DNA of 64,000 nt from Phycisphaerales bacterium (GCA_020853095.1 JADYZN010000024.1:62001-126000), one strand, 5' to 3'; positions 35,701 to 44,808 are shown, numbered from the stretch's first letter. Notes: generated by a model not told the origin, from the sequence alone. Made by a program: numbers and translations.

Positions 35701-36250
35701 CAAGGTGCTGGGATCGGGCGATGGGGATCGGAAACTGCCGGCCGGCGCGCGGGAACGGCTGCGATTCAATTTCCCACGCCAGGAAGGTCGTCGTCGGCTG
35801 TGCATCGCCGACTTTTTCCGATCCGCCGACAGCGGCGAGTTTGACGTGCTGGGGGTGCAACTGGTCACCGTCGGCAGCCGCGCCTCGCAATTGACGGCCG
35901 AACTTTTCAAGGCGAATCAGTACCAGCAATATCTCTACCTGCACGGGTTCAGCGTCGAAAGCGCCGAGGGTCTGGCCGAACTGTGGCACAAGCGAATGCG
36001 GCAGGAACTGGGATTTGGCGCTGACGATGCGCCCAAAATTCACGACCTGTTCCAGCAGGGATATCGCGGCTCGCGGTACAGTTTCGGATATGGGGCCTGT
36101 CCCAACCTGGAGGACCGGTCCAAGATCGCCGAGCTGCTGGACCCCGGCGAGATCGGCGTCACATTGAGCGAAAACTGGATGCTGATTCCGGAACAGTCCA
36201 CCGATGCAATCGTTGTCCATCACCCGCAGGCGAAGTATTTTGATACCTGA
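32726..36250 (+). CDS. metH: Cobalamin-dependent methionine synthase
   Basis: 1174 aa, close to the usual ~1200. Methyl transfer from methyl-THF through cobalamin to homocysteine. Domain order: homocysteine-binding barrel (~8-320, FDGAMGTSIH at the start, zinc ligands in GLNCATGP and GGCCGTTPAH); pterin-binding barrel (~340-610, RTNTNGSRKFK); helical B12 cap (~625-725); cobalamin-binding domain with DVHDIGKNLVD (~734, the His that binds cobalt) and SGLLVKS; and activation domain (~880-1174, RAVYGYFPVQAMGDDL, GSRYSFGYGACPNLEDR). Start is GTG: GAGG lies 5 bases upstream, while the later ATG is badly spaced. Needs the same vitamin as NrdJ. A protease-like membrane gene follows 16 bases later. 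Confidence 0.95.
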   Translation: MSQRMNFLELARQRVVVFDGAMGTSIHTYDLDLNKDYLGLENCSEILVQTRPDVIQEIHESFLRVGCDAVETDTFGANQVVLAEFGIADQAFELNKLAAQVARRACDKHETAQRPRYVIGSIGPGTKLPTLGNIGFDALEVSYTEQCLGLIAGGADVLLIETNQDLLLTKAAINGATNAMKQAGVKLPLMVQVTIESFGTMLVGSDISAVAAAILPYEQVDCLGLNCATGPTEMGEHVQYLSHHWPRMVSVLPNAGLPVIVDGKASYPLTPEDFASAMVRFVQDYGVNIVGGCCGTTPAHLEALVKKIGFGSAHSAIRPRQPETKPQISSLYSAEDVRQDKSYLIVAERTNTNGSRKFKRLLEANDWDGLVSMARDEVRDGSHVLDVCVDFVGRDGVKDMHEVISRYVRQIRAPFMLDSTDPAVMEEGLKLAGGRCILNSMNLEDGEQRVERICGLAKKYGAAVVAGTIDEDKQNAMARTADRKLSIARRIRDLAVDRYGLRDEDLMFDPLVLPISTGIEEDRRNALETIEGTRRISRELPKCHTVVGLSNVSFGLKPDARVVLNSVFLNELREAGLTAAIVHASKILPKNKIDPARWEAALDLIYDRRREGFDPLTHFVSLFTEGESAADQKPAENLTIEETLKHHIIDGEKRDLTVHLDEALKTYKPLQIINDILLDGMKVVGDLFGSGQMQLPFVLQSAETMKAAVTHLEPLMEKVEGASKGRIVLATVKGDVHDIGKNLVDIILTNNGYTVYNLGIKQPVNDILKAYKEKKADAIGMSGLLVKSVAVMKENVQEMNAHQVDVPLLLGGAALTRHYATKDLAGQYGGMLFYCKDAFEGLATMEKIVAGEGRALWEQNQEDMRRRDELSARAVKPAAVAVSGTSDVTKDNPVPLPPFWGRRVADAIPAEQLFPYINENALFIGQWGFRKKGMSAADYERSIEEKARPVFVELQQRAIAEKLLTPRAVYGYFPVQAMGDDLVVYHVDEFAGKVLGSGDGDRKLPAGARERLRFNFPRQEGRRRLCIADFFRSADSGEFDVLGVQLVTVGSRASQLTAELFKANQYQQYLYLHGFSVESAEGLAELWHKRMRQELGFGADDAPKIHDLFQQGYRGSRYSFGYGACPNLEDRSKIAELLDPGEIGVTLSENWMLIPEQSTDAIVVHHPQAKYFDT

Positions 36251-36265
36251 TCCGATGGCTGGATC

Positions 36266-37369
36266 ATGAATCAAACCAACGTCCCCATCCCGGCCGCCAT
36301 CGAACCGCCCGAGCGGAACGCCCTGGCGCGGACGTATCGCGGCCATTTTCGACGGGGGGCCATCGCCAGCGCGCTGCTTAATCTGGCGCTGCTGGGCGGG
36401 TTGCTGAACAATCGCTGGGCGGCGGATCAACTTGGGTCGTCCATGTCATTCTGGCCGGCGATGGGATGGGTGGCGGTCTTGTTCGCGGCGTACGCGGCGG
36501 TCAATTTTCCGCTCGATTTGTGGTTCGGATATCTGCTTGACCGGCAATTCTGTCTGGCCAAACAGGGAATCCGCGCCTGGAGCCACGACTGGCTGGTCGG
36601 GGTCGGCCAGCAGGGCCTGATGTTTGTCGCGGGGTGCGGATTGTTGTTGATTTTGCAGGATGTTCTGGGCGCCTGGTGGTGGGTTTTGTGGGTGGGGGCG
36701 ATGTTGCCGCTTTTTCTGACAACGGGGTGGTTGGAGGCCCACACGCTGCCGGCCAGATTGTTCCACGTGGAACAGGAGGGGCCGCTGGTGGATCGAGTGA
36801 GTGAATTGGAAGGCCGATTGCCCCTGCCGCTGCGGATCTATACCGCGCCGGACATTCGACAATTCAACGTGACGTTGCTGGGGCTGGGCAAAAGACAGGT
36901 GTTGATGATCAGCCGGGCGGCGGTGATGCTGGCGGGCGATAAGTTGTTGCGCGAATTGATCGCGCGGGCGATGCGCCGGCGGGCGTTGCATCTGCCGCTT
37001 TTGACGGTGTTGTTGACCTGGGGTTGGATGGCCATCGGGGTGGCGGGGTTGAACTGGCTGTTGCCGGCGGAAAATCGCGGGTTGCCGATTTACATCCTGC
37101 AATTGGGGTTGGGGTTGAGCGTCTGGATGTTGCTGCCCCAGCCGCTGGCGGCGTGGTTTGAGAATCGACGGCTTGGCGAGATGTCGGCCTCATCCCGGCA
37201 GGAATGGATCGGCCGAAATCTTGTGCGGCCCAACCCGCGCTGGTTTTCGGCCGGCCGGATGTACGCATCGGTCTGCCGGTTGTCGATGTGGACGCCGAAT
37301 TTCATCTGCCGAAGCCCTTCCAACCTGCTGGGACATCCCCATGCGTGGTTCATCCCATCCGAGGGGTAG
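36266..37369 (+). CDS. M48/Ste24-like membrane protein lacking the zinc-protease motif
   Basis: 367 aa with about five transmembrane helices. NFPLDLWFGYLLDRQFCLAKQG matches the N-terminal region of CAAX prenyl protease/Ste24 (M48) proteins, and PLRIYTAPDIRQFNVTLLGLGKRQVLMISRAAV matches the strand-helix region just before the active site of that family. The following helix, where HExxH is expected, reads DKLLRELIARAMRRR and has no histidine pair. It is therefore probably a catalytically dead relative, or one with a new role. It starts 16 bases after metH and is probably co-transcribed with it. Family assignment by pattern only, moderately sure. Confidence 0.6.
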   Translation: MNQTNVPIPAAIEPPERNALARTYRGHFRRGAIASALLNLALLGGLLNNRWAADQLGSSMSFWPAMGWVAVLFAAYAAVNFPLDLWFGYLLDRQFCLAKQGIRAWSHDWLVGVGQQGLMFVAGCGLLLILQDVLGAWWWVLWVGAMLPLFLTTGWLEAHTLPARLFHVEQEGPLVDRVSELEGRLPLPLRIYTAPDIRQFNVTLLGLGKRQVLMISRAAVMLAGDKLLRELIARAMRRRALHLPLLTVLLTWGWMAIGVAGLNWLLPAENRGLPIYILQLGLGLSVWMLLPQPLAAWFENRRLGEMSASSRQEWIGRNLVRPNPRWFSAGRMYASVCRLSMWTPNFICRSPSNLLGHPHAWFIPSEG

Positions 37370-37373
37370 AAGT

Positions 37374-38531
37374 TTATTTGACGGATTTGATGGCGGCGGC
37401 CGCGCCCATGCCGGCGCCGACGCACAACGTGGCCAAACCCAATCGGGCACGGCCACGGGCGATGTGGTGGGCGAGATGGACGATCAGCCGCGCGCCGCTG
37501 GCGCCGATGGGGTGGCCGAGGGCGATGGCGCCGCCGTGGGGATTGACGCGGGATTCATCCCACTTCAATTCGTGGATGCAGGCCAGTGCCTGGGCGGCGA
37601 AAGCTTCGTTGAGTTCGATGGCGTCAAAATCAGCCGGAGCGATGCCCAGTCGTTTGCACAGGGCGTTGGTGGCGTGGACGGGGCCGAGGCCCATCAGGGC
37701 GGGATCGCACCCGACGGCCGATTCGCCTAAGAGTTCGGCCATGGGTTTCAGGCCATGCTCTTTGGCGAAGGCATCGTCGCAGACGACCAGCATGGCGGCA
37801 CCATCGTTGATGCCGGAGGCGTTGCCGGCGGTGACGGTTCCCTGGGGGTTGAAGGCGGGTTTGAGGGTGGAGAGTTTTTGTTCGGTGGTGTCGGGGCGGG
37901 GGTGTTCATCGGCGGACAATCCATCGAGCGGGGCGATTTCATCGGTGAAGTGGCCGTCGGCCTGGGCCTGACCATATCGTTGCTGGCTGCATGCGGAAAA
38001 AGCATCCTGGCGCTGGCGGGTGATGTTGTAACGATTGGCCAGGTTCTCGGCGGTGTTTCCCATGTGGCCGTGGCCAAAGGGATCGGTCAGGCCGTCGCGC
38101 AGGATGGAGTCGATCAGGATGCCATCGCCCAGTTTGTAGCCGCCGCGGGCGCGGTCCAGGAGATAGGGGGCGTTGGACATGGATTCGCTTCCGCCGCAGA
38201 GGATGCAGCGGGCATCGCCGGCTCGAATGGCCTGTGCGGCCAGATGAACCGCCTGCAAACCCGATGCGCACATCATGTTGACGGTGAAAGCGGGAACGGA
38301 GATCGGCAATTGGAGTTTGACGGCCGTCTGTCGGGCGATGTTCATCCCCAGTCCGGCGGAAAGGACGTTGCCGAGGATGAGCTGGTCGATCCAGTCGGGT
38401 TGGATGGAGACGCTCTCCATCGCAGCGCGGGCGGCGTGGACGGCCAGATCGACGGCCGAACGTTTGGCGAGCGAACCGAGAAACCGTCCCTGCGGCGTGC
38501 GTTTGGCGGCGACGATGACGATGTTGGGCAT
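37374..38531 (-). CDS. Acetyl-CoA C-acetyltransferase (thiolase)
   Basis: 385 aa. Thiolase II motifs are complete: nucleophile Cys88 in NMMCASGLQAV, GGSESMSN, NGxAxxxxHPIGASGARL (His ~344) and the general-base cysteine in LCVGAGMGAA near the end. Catalyses reversible thiolytic cleavage of acetoacetyl-CoA to two acetyl-CoA. It is the last gene of the minus-strand operon dehydrogenase, CoA-transferase, thiolase, 15 bases after the transferase. Together these can turn 3-hydroxybutyrate into acetyl-CoA, or run the other way; direction is inference. Confidence 0.93.
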   Translation of the reverse strand: MPNIVIVAAKRTPQGRFLGSLAKRSAVDLAVHAARAAMESVSIQPDWIDQLILGNVLSAGLGMNIARQTAVKLQLPISVPAFTVNMMCASGLQAVHLAAQAIRAGDARCILCGGSESMSNAPYLLDRARGGYKLGDGILIDSILRDGLTDPFGHGHMGNTAENLANRYNITRQRQDAFSACSQQRYGQAQADGHFTDEIAPLDGLSADEHPRPDTTEQKLSTLKPAFNPQGTVTAGNASGINDGAAMLVVCDDAFAKEHGLKPMAELLGESAVGCDPALMGLGPVHATNALCKRLGIAPADFDAIELNEAFAAQALACIHELKWDESRVNPHGGAIALGHPIGASGARLIVHLAHHIARGRARLGLATLCVGAGMGAAAAIKSVK

Positions 38532-38546
38532 GGTGAATTTCCGGTT

Positions 38547-40103
38547 TCAGGTGAACAATCTCGACGGCATCGGGTTGACTTGCCGAATGATCGGAACGAA
38601 TTCCATCTGGTCGAGGATGTGGCGCTGAAGGTCGATGCCGGGGGCGATCTCGATCAGTTCCAGACCTTCATCGCACAGTTGGAAGACGGCGCGTTCGGTG
38701 ACGTAAAGGACGCGCTGGTTTAATTCGCGGCTGCGGGAGGCGCTGAAGGAGACCTGCTCGACGTTGGAGAGGAACTTTCGCGTTTTTCCTTCCTTGAGGA
38801 TTTCCAGGTTGCCATCGGCGATGCGCACTTCCAGGCCGCCGGCGGTGAAGGTTCCGCAGAAGACCAGGTGCTTGGCGGTTTGCGAGATGTTGACGAATCC
38901 GCCGACGCCGGCGAAGCGGTCGCCGAAACGGGAGACGTTGACGTTGCCGGCGCGATCGGTCTGGGCCAGACCCAGCGCTGTGAAATCAAGCCCCCGGCCG
39001 TCGTAAAAGTCGAATTGCGCCGGTTGATCGATCACGGCCTGCGGATGGACGGCGGCGCCGAACGACAACCCGCCGGCGGGCATTCCGCCGATCGGGCCGC
39101 TTTCGACCGTCAGGGTGCAGGCGTCGAGGATGCCGCGTTCGCAGGCGACCCGCGCGACCCCTTCGGGCATGCCGATGCCGAGGTTGACGATCATGCCCGG
39201 TTTGAGTTCATCGCAGGCGCGGGCGGCGATGATCCAGCGTTCATCGCGTTCCATCGGCGGCGGGGCGGGCATGGTCCGGCCCTGGAGCGACTGGTAGTAG
39301 GCGGGATTGAGCGATTCGGCGAAGGTCTGTTCGTGTTCGTGGTCGTGGGCGAGGATAATGCGGTCCACGAGGATGCCGGGGACGGTGACCTGCTGGGGTG
39401 GGATCAATTGGTCGCGCAATTCCCTGACCTGTGCCAGCACCAGCCCGCCGCTGTTGTGGGCGGCCTGCGCCAGGGAGAGGACTTCGCCGATCATGACCTC
39501 CTGATCCATCGACAGATTGCCGGCGGGGTCGGCGGCGGTGGCGCGGATGAGCGAGACGTTGATCGGCATCGATTTGTACCAGAGCCAGGGGCGGCCGCCC
39601 AGTTCGATTCGCTCGACCAGTGGCTCGATGGTGCGGTCGTTGATCCGTCCGCCGTTGCCGACGGCCGGGTCGATGAAGGTTCCAAGGCCGATGTGGGTGA
39701 TGCACCCCGGCCGGCCTGCGGCGATGTCGCGATAAAGCTGGCAGACCACGCCCTGCGGGAAGTTGTAGGCTTCGATTTTGTTTGTCAGGGCGAGTTTGCC
39801 CAGTCGGGGGGCCAGTCCCCAATGTCCGCCGACGACCCGTCGAACCAGTCCTTCGTGGGCGAGATGGTTCAGGCCGCGTTCCCTGGCATCGCCCTGTCCG
39901 GCGGCGTAGAGCAGTGTCAGGTTTTGCGGCGAATGATGGGCGAGAAAGCGCCGTTCCAGGGCGGCGGTCAGGCCTTCGGGGTGGGCCGCGCCGACAAATC
40001 CGCCGCAGGCCACGGTGTCGCCGTCGCTGATCAGCGCCGCGGCTTCGTCGGAGGTGCAGAGTTTGTCGTCGCGCCGACAGCGCGGAACGGTTGACTGGCT
40101 CAT
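38547..40103 (-). CDS. Family I acyl-CoA transferase, fused alpha and beta parts
   Basis: 518 aa. The N-terminal half has [14 protein letters not shown] (the alpha GxGGF-like motif) and the C-terminal half has [22 protein letters not shown], where the glutamate of ESGPIGG is the expected catalytic residue that forms the acyl-CoA thioester. This arrangement is that of the acetate/acetoacetate/propionate CoA-transferase type (SCOT/PCT). It moves CoA from an acyl-CoA donor to a carboxylate, most plausibly acetoacetate given the neighbours. Its ATG overlaps the stop codon of the upstream dehydrogenase gene (ATGA), so translation is coupled. Confidence 0.9.
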   Translation of the reverse strand: MSQSTVPRCRRDDKLCTSDEAAALISDGDTVACGGFVGAAHPEGLTAALERRFLAHHSPQNLTLLYAAGQGDARERGLNHLAHEGLVRRVVGGHWGLAPRLGKLALTNKIEAYNFPQGVVCQLYRDIAAGRPGCITHIGLGTFIDPAVGNGGRINDRTIEPLVERIELGGRPWLWYKSMPINVSLIRATAADPAGNLSMDQEVMIGEVLSLAQAAHNSGGLVLAQVRELRDQLIPPQQVTVPGILVDRIILAHDHEHEQTFAESLNPAYYQSLQGRTMPAPPPMERDERWIIAARACDELKPGMIVNLGIGMPEGVARVACERGILDACTLTVESGPIGGMPAGGLSFGAAVHPQAVIDQPAQFDFYDGRGLDFTALGLAQTDRAGNVNVSRFGDRFAGVGGFVNISQTAKHLVFCGTFTAGGLEVRIADGNLEILKEGKTRKFLSNVEQVSFSASRSRELNQRVLYVTERAVFQLCDEGLELIEIAPGIDLQRHILDQMEFVPIIRQVNPMPSRLFT

Positions 40104-40855
40104 GGCGCGATCCATCCGCCGTTGACGTGCAGCGTCTGGCCGGTGATGTAGGAGGCCAGGTCGCTGCAAAGGAACAACACGGCCCCGGCGATCTCGGAGG
40201 GTTCGCCGAGCCGGCCCAGGGGAATGTTTTTGAGCATCTCGACGCGCACTTCCTCGGGGATGCTTTTGCCCATCTCCGTGAGCACCACGCCGGGGGCGAC
40301 GGCGTTGACGGTGATGCGTCGCCGGGCCAGCTCGCGGCTGAGGACGCGCGTCAGGCCCATGACACCCGCCTTGGCGGCGGCGTAGTTGGATTGGCCGAAG
40401 AAACCGACGACGGCGGCGATGGAGGCCAGGCTGACGATCCGCCCGCCGTCGGACATCACCGGCACGGCCCCCTTGCAGGCGTTGAATACGCCGGTCAGGT
40501 TGGTGTCGATGACATCCTGCCACTGGTCGGCTTCGAGGTTTTTGAGAGATTTGTCGCGCAGGATGCCGGCGTTGTTGATCAGGATGTCCAGCCGGCCCAT
40601 GTCCGCGACGACCTGGCGGGCGGTTCCCTGCATCAACGTCAGGTCGCGCACGTCGCCGCCATAGACGATGGTTCGATCGCCCAGGTCGGTGGCCAGGGCC
40701 TGGGCGAGCTTCTGGTTGGTTCCCCCCGGATCGGGAAAATAGTTGATCGCCACGGCCGCCCCGGCACGGTGCAGCGTGCGGGCGAACTGTTCGCCCAGCC
40801 CCTGGCTGGCGCCGGTGATCAACGCCACTTTTCCGCTTAAATCGATCGGTACCAT
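40100..40855 (-). CDS. Short-chain dehydrogenase/reductase (FabG-like)
   Basis: 251 aa. Classical [12 protein letters not shown] cofactor motif, NNAG, catalytic Ser in VSLASIAAV, and the Tyr-Lys pair in [12 protein letters not shown]. Sequence alone suits 3-oxoacyl-ACP reductase, acetoacetyl-CoA reductase or 3-hydroxybutyrate dehydrogenase. The operon with a CoA-transferase and a thiolase, and no acyl carrier protein gene, favours 3-hydroxybutyrate dehydrogenase or acetoacetyl-CoA reductase. The start at 40855 is used because [15 protein letters not shown] matches the family; a longer frame upstream is rejected. It is divergent from an MFS transporter. Confidence 0.88.
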   Translation of the reverse strand: MVPIDLSGKVALITGASQGLGEQFARTLHRAGAAVAINYFPDPGGTNQKLAQALATDLGDRTIVYGGDVRDLTLMQGTARQVVADMGRLDILINNAGILRDKSLKNLEADQWQDVIDTNLTGVFNACKGAVPVMSDGGRIVSLASIAAVVGFFGQSNYAAAKAGVMGLTRVLSRELARRRITVNAVAPGVVLTEMGKSIPEEVRVEMLKNIPLGRLGEPSEIAGAVLFLCSDLASYITGQTLHVNGGWIAP

Positions 40856-41005
40856 CGAATGAAGTCTCCCGTGGTAAAAATCCGGCCGCATTGTCCGAAC
40901 GGGAAGGGGAAGATTCAAGCGGTTGCGTTAAGCAAAATCGCCCGGCATGATTCCCGCTTCGTGGGACAATCGGCATCGGGATCATCCTCGGTCGGATCGG
41001 GCGGC

Positions 41006-42274
41006 ATGGGCATCGTGCGCGGGGCGCGGGCGGCGCTGGTGCTGTTGCTGTGCATCAACCTGTTCAACTACATCGACCGGCAGGTGCTGGCGGCGGTGGT
41101 GCCGGAGATTCAAAAGCAATATTTGTCGGGCGTCGCGGATGCGGATGCCAAAACCGGCTGGCTGGCGATGGCGTTCATGCTGTCGTACATGCTGACCTCG
41201 CCGATCTTCGGCATCCTGGCCGACCGCTGGTCGCGGTGGCTGCTGGTGGCGATCGGGGTGATTTTGTGGTCATTGGCCAGCGGGGCTTCGGGGCTGGCGG
41301 GGACGTTTGGCCTGCTGCTGGTGACGAGGTTGTTTGTCGGCGTGGGAGAGGCCGCGTATGGGCCGGTGGCGCCGACGATCATCTCGGATTATTACCCGAT
41401 CGAGCATCGCGGGAAGGTGCTGTCGTGGTTTTACATGGCGATTCCGGTGGGCAGTGCCCTGGGATACACGCTGGGCGGGGCGGTTGCTTCGGCGTGGAGC
41501 TGGCACTGGGCGTTTTTCATCGTCGTGCCGCCGGGGATCGCGCTGGGGGTTTGGTCGCTGTTCATGCGCGACCCGCCGCGCGGTTCGGCCGATGGGGGCA
41601 CAAAGACGGTCGCCCGGGCCGCGACGTGGCGGGATTATTTGATCCTGCTGCGAACCCCATCGTACATCCTCAACACGCTGGCGATGACGGCCATGACCTT
41701 CGCCATTGGGGGGATCGGGTTCTGGATGCCCAAGTACGTCCATGATTTTCGCAGCGTGGGGACGTTGTCCTCCGTGAACATGATGTTCGGCGTGATCGTG
41801 GTGGTGGCGGGGTTGTCCGGCACGTTGCTGGGGGGCATCGCGGGGGACCGGCTGCGGGAGCGATTCCCCGGATCCTATTTTCTGGTGTCGGCGGGGGGGA
41901 TGCTCTGCGGGTTTCCGCTGTTTTTGTTGATGCTGGCGACGCCCTTTCCATATGCGTGGATCGTGATTTTCCTGGCGGTCTTCTGTTTGTTTTTCAACAC
42001 CGGCCCGGCCAACACGGCCCTGGCCAACGTGACGCACCCTTCCATCCGGGCGACGGCCTTCGCGGTGAACATTTTTGTCATTCACGCCCTGGGTGATGCG
42101 ATCTCCCCGACGGTGATCGGGATGATCACCGACCGGTTCGACCACAACATGAACATCGGATTCCTGGCGGTGTCGGGAATGATGGCGCTGGGGGGTGTGC
42201 TGTGGTGGTGGGGGGCGCGATACCTGGCGCGGGACACGGCCCTGGCTTCGTCAAGTTTGCAGGGGTTATCCTGA
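41006..42274 (+). CDS. MFS transporter, spinster-like
   Basis: 422 aa with twelve predicted transmembrane helices. [16 protein letters not shown] at the N terminus and [10 protein letters not shown] between helices 2 and 3 are typical of the Spns-like MFS proteins. The start at 41006 is preferred because the longer open frame from 40859 would begin 4 bases from the divergent dehydrogenase start and leave no promoter. Substrate unknown. Divergence from the 3-hydroxybutyrate-type operon suggests an organic acid, which is speculation. Confidence 0.82.
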   Translation: MGIVRGARAALVLLLCINLFNYIDRQVLAAVVPEIQKQYLSGVADADAKTGWLAMAFMLSYMLTSPIFGILADRWSRWLLVAIGVILWSLASGASGLAGTFGLLLVTRLFVGVGEAAYGPVAPTIISDYYPIEHRGKVLSWFYMAIPVGSALGYTLGGAVASAWSWHWAFFIVVPPGIALGVWSLFMRDPPRGSADGGTKTVARAATWRDYLILLRTPSYILNTLAMTAMTFAIGGIGFWMPKYVHDFRSVGTLSSVNMMFGVIVVVAGLSGTLLGGIAGDRLRERFPGSYFLVSAGGMLCGFPLFLLMLATPFPYAWIVIFLAVFCLFFNTGPANTALANVTHPSIRATAFAVNIFVIHALGDAISPTVIGMITDRFDHNMNIGFLAVSGMMALGGVLWWWGARYLARDTALASSSLQGLS

Positions 42275-42275
42275 C

Positions 42276-42338
42276 GTGTGGGAAGCCATCCAAACCATTA
42301 TTGATGCCATCGAAGGCGAACTGCGTGAATTAAAATAA
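42276..42338 (+). other. Possible 20-residue open frame after the transporter gene
   Basis: GTG at 42276, one base after the transporter stop, opens MWEAIQTIIDAIEGELRELK and a TAA. AGGGG lies about 10 bases upstream. The helix is amphipathic and the frame is in coupling distance, but 20 codons could be chance. It may also be the end of a lost gene. Confidence 0.2.
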
Positions 42339-42399
42339 TCCGAACAGTCATGTCCGTGGGGGATGGATTGATCGTTACGATCCGTTTTGACCGTATTGT

Positions 42400-42858
42400 T
42401 TAAGCGATCTGTCGAAGGGCTTCGTAGAGGGCGATGCCGGCGGCGGTGGAGAGGTTGAGGCAGCGTTCGCCGGGGGTTTGAGGAATGCGGAGGGCGCGGT
42501 CGCCGTGGCGTTGCCAGGTGGAATCGGTCAGGCCGCGTGGTTCGTTGCCGAAGATCAGCCAGTCATCGGATGTAAAGGTTGCCTGCCAAATGGTTTGCGC
42601 GCCTTTGCTGGAAATCAGCCACGGTCGCTGGTTTCCGATGGCATCCCACAGGGCCTGATCGTCATCATGGATTGTCAATTTCAGACGCGGCCAATAGTCC
42701 ATCGCGCTGCGGCGAAGGGTGCGGTCGTCCAGGACAAATCCCAACGGCCGAACCAGGTGCAATGAACACCCCGTGGCGACCGCCAGGCGGGCGATGTTGC
42801 CGGTGTTGGGGGCGATGCAGGGTTGCATCAGGACGATTTTCAGATTGTGTGGACGCAC
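42400..42858 (-). CDS. trmL: tRNA (cytidine/uridine-2'-O)-methyltransferase
   Basis: 152 aa, the usual TrmL size. SPOUT knot motifs are all here: MQPCIAPNTGNIARL (motif 1, binding the tRNA ribose), LIFGNEPRGL (motif 2) and CLNLSTAAGIALYEAL (motif 3, S-adenosylmethionine knot). It methylates the 2'-hydroxyl of the wobble nucleotide of tRNA-Leu isoacceptors. GTG at 42858 is chosen: GGAG sits 5 bases upstream and the product then begins five residues before the first strand; the longer frame has a low-complexity front. Confidence 0.92.
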   Translation of the reverse strand: MRPHNLKIVLMQPCIAPNTGNIARLAVATGCSLHLVRPLGFVLDDRTLRRSAMDYWPRLKLTIHDDDQALWDAIGNQRPWLISSKGAQTIWQATFTSDDWLIFGNEPRGLTDSTWQRHGDRALRIPQTPGERCLNLSTAAGIALYEALRQIA

Positions 42859-42971
42859 AGGGACTCCAATCACACCAGATTGTTCGGGCAATGCAAACAA
42901 AGGTGGGGATTTTTTGACGTTGGCATCCGGGGCCGATGGGCGCACAGTGATGGTTTTGACCGGGAGGCAAC

Positions 42972-43268
42972 ATGACCATGAGCGAAATGGCGTTGAGCGA
43001 GCTTCAGATACTGGAAAAATTAAAGGCCCTGAATGGATGGGAACGGCGGCGGAAGGAGATTTTCAAGGTCTTCACGTTCAAGGATTTTGACCGGACGATG
43101 GCGTTTGTGAACGCGATCGCCTGGGTGTCGCAGCGGGAGAATCATCATCCGGACCTGGAGGTGGGGTATAACCGGTGCGTGGTGCGTTACAGCACGCATT
43201 CGGCAGGGGGTTTGACCGACAACGATTTTTTGTGTGCCGCCAAGATCGAGAAGCTGATGGGTTTGTAG
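42972..43268 (+). CDS. phhB: Pterin-4a-carbinolamine dehydratase
   Basis: 98 aa. ENHHPDLEVGYNRCVVRYSTHSAGGLTDND is the family signature with the two active-site histidines and the third in THS. It recycles the pterin cofactor made by aromatic amino acid hydroxylases, or acts in molybdopterin or transcriptional roles. GGGAGG stands 5 bases upstream of the ATG. No hydroxylase gene is in the window. It is divergent from trmL. Confidence 0.92.
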   Translation: MTMSEMALSELQILEKLKALNGWERRRKEIFKVFTFKDFDRTMAFVNAIAWVSQRENHHPDLEVGYNRCVVRYSTHSAGGLTDNDFLCAAKIEKLMGL

Positions 43269-43344
43269 GGGTCGATGAGCCGAAAGTCGTTGTCGCAACG
43301 GCACTTGTGAAGCAAGAGGGCATGGCGCATCGGGTGGGTTTGGC

Positions 43345-43374
43345 TTGACAGCGGACACGGCCGGCGGCTACAAA
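43345..43374 (+). promoter_or_regulatory. Promoter for the nuoH operon
   Basis: TTGACA (43345-43350), an 18-base spacer, and TACAAA (43369-43374). It lies 75 bases upstream of nuoH in the gap after the pterin dehydratase gene. The -35 is perfect and the -10 shares four of six bases. Confidence 0.55.
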
Positions 43375-43449
43375 ATCAGCCATGACCGGCGGCAGGAGCG
43401 GGCATGAGGGAGATTGCCCGATCCGCATCGCCGGATGGATCAGGGTGCC

Positions 43450-44808
43450 ATGCCTGTCTGGATGTTGATGCTCGCCGGCGCTGTATCTCCTTTTTCAATG
43501 GAATCATGGTGGTTTGGGGCGCTGGGGATTTCGCCGGCGCTGTGGATGCGGGTGATTTACAGTTTGCTGCTGATCGCGGTGGTTTTTTTGCCGCTGGTGT
43601 CGGTGATCGCGATGTTCAGCATCTGGTGGGAGCGCAAGGTGGCCGGGCACATGCAAAGCCGGCTGGGGCCAAATCGAGTGGGGCCGATCGGCATATTGCA
43701 ATCGATCGCCGATGGGTTGAAGTTGATTTTGAAGGAAGACCTGGTGCCGCGCAGCGCCGATTCTTGGTTGTTTCGGCTGGCGCCCTATCTGGCCTTCGCG
43801 CCGGTTTTCGCGGCGTTTTTGGCGTTGCCGTTCGGGCCGGAGTTCACGTTTGAGCCGAGATTGTCGGCCGGGTTGTTCTGGGTTCTGGCGATTTTGTCGG
43901 TCGAGGTGATGGGGGTGATCCTGGCGGGGTGGGCGTCGAACAACAAATGGTCGCTGTTCGGGGCGATGCGCGAGGCGGGGCAGATGGTCTCGTACGAGAT
44001 TCCGCTGGGGATTTCGATCCTCGTCGGCGTGATGAGCGCCGGGACGTTGAACCTTGTGGAGTTGGGATTCATCCAGGGCGGGGGGCTGCACACCTGGCTG
44101 GTGTTTCAGAACCCGTTCACGTTTCTGGCGTTTTTCTGTTATTTCATCGCGTCGCTGGCATCCAACAAGCGGGCGCCTTTTGATCTGCCCGAATCGGAAT
44201 CGGAATTGGTGGCGGGGTTTCACACCGAATATTCGGGGCTGCGGTTTTCGTTCTTTTTCTTCGCGGAATATGCCGCCATGTTCATCGTGGGTGGGATTCA
44301 GGCGGCGCTGTTTCTGGGGGGGTGGAACGATCCGTTCGGGCTGATCGGGTATTATCACCAACGGTTCATTGCCGACCCATCGGGGATTGATCACGCCGGC
44401 CTGATGGTGCTGAATGTGATCGCGGCGGCGGTTTTTGTGCTCAAGGCGCTGGGGATCATGTTCGTGCAGATGTGGCTGCGGTGGACGTTGCCGCGGCCGA
44501 GGATCGACCAGGTGTTGTACGTCTGCATCAAGGTGTTGCTGCCGATGGCGTGCGTGATTTTGCTGGGGGCGGCGTTGTGGCAGTTGTTTGTGCCGCGCCG
44601 GCCGGGGCTGCCGTGGGTGGATTATTCGCCGTGGCGGTTTGGTGATTATGGCCGGGATCAGGCGCTGGGGGCGTTGGTGACACAGGTGACGTTGGCGCTG
44701 GTGGGTGTGGGAATGTTCGCGGTGTTGCTGGGATGGGTGGTGTACGCGGCGATCAGCGGGCGGAATCTGAAACGCCGGCTGACCGACCCGGCGCCGATCC
44801 CGATGTAG
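43450..44808 (+). CDS. nuoH: NADH-quinone oxidoreductase subunit H
   Basis: 452 aa, membrane subunit at the quinone chamber of complex I. WWERKVAGHMQSRLGPNRVGP, the DGLKLILKEDL loop and the conserved EIPLG and LPESESELVAGFHTEYSG segments are all present, with eight or nine helices. The start at ATG 43450 has AGGG 4 bases upstream; two earlier ATGs are possible. The C-terminal ~70 residues extend past the usual E. coli length. In most operons nuoI follows; here nuoJ is next, 21 bases downstream. Confidence 0.95.
   Translation: MPVWMLMLAGAVSPFSMESWWFGALGISPALWMRVIYSLLLIAVVFLPLVSVIAMFSIWWERKVAGHMQSRLGPNRVGPIGILQSIADGLKLILKEDLVPRSADSWLFRLAPYLAFAPVFAAFLALPFGPEFTFEPRLSAGLFWVLAILSVEVMGVILAGWASNNKWSLFGAMREAGQMVSYEIPLGISILVGVMSAGTLNLVELGFIQGGGLHTWLVFQNPFTFLAFFCYFIASLASNKRAPFDLPESESELVAGFHTEYSGLRFSFFFFAEYAAMFIVGGIQAALFLGGWNDPFGLIGYYHQRFIADPSGIDHAGLMVLNVIAAAVFVLKALGIMFVQMWLRWTLPRPRIDQVLYVCIKVLLPMACVILLGAALWQLFVPRRPGLPWVDYSPWRFGDYGRDQALGALVTQVTLALVGVGMFAVLLGWVVYAAISGRNLKRRLTDPAPIPM

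Noticed and set aside
32729-36430. Open frame of 1233 codons on the strand opposite metH
   Set aside because: It mirrors metH over its whole length. In GC-rich genes a frame opposite to the coding frame often lacks stops. It has no ribosome binding site and its product is low in structure-forming motifs.
38547-40985. CoA-transferase read as an 812-residue fusion with an N-terminal domain
   Set aside because: The first ~290 residues are an off-frame reading of the dehydrogenase gene. The true start is the ATG at 40103 that overlaps that gene's stop.
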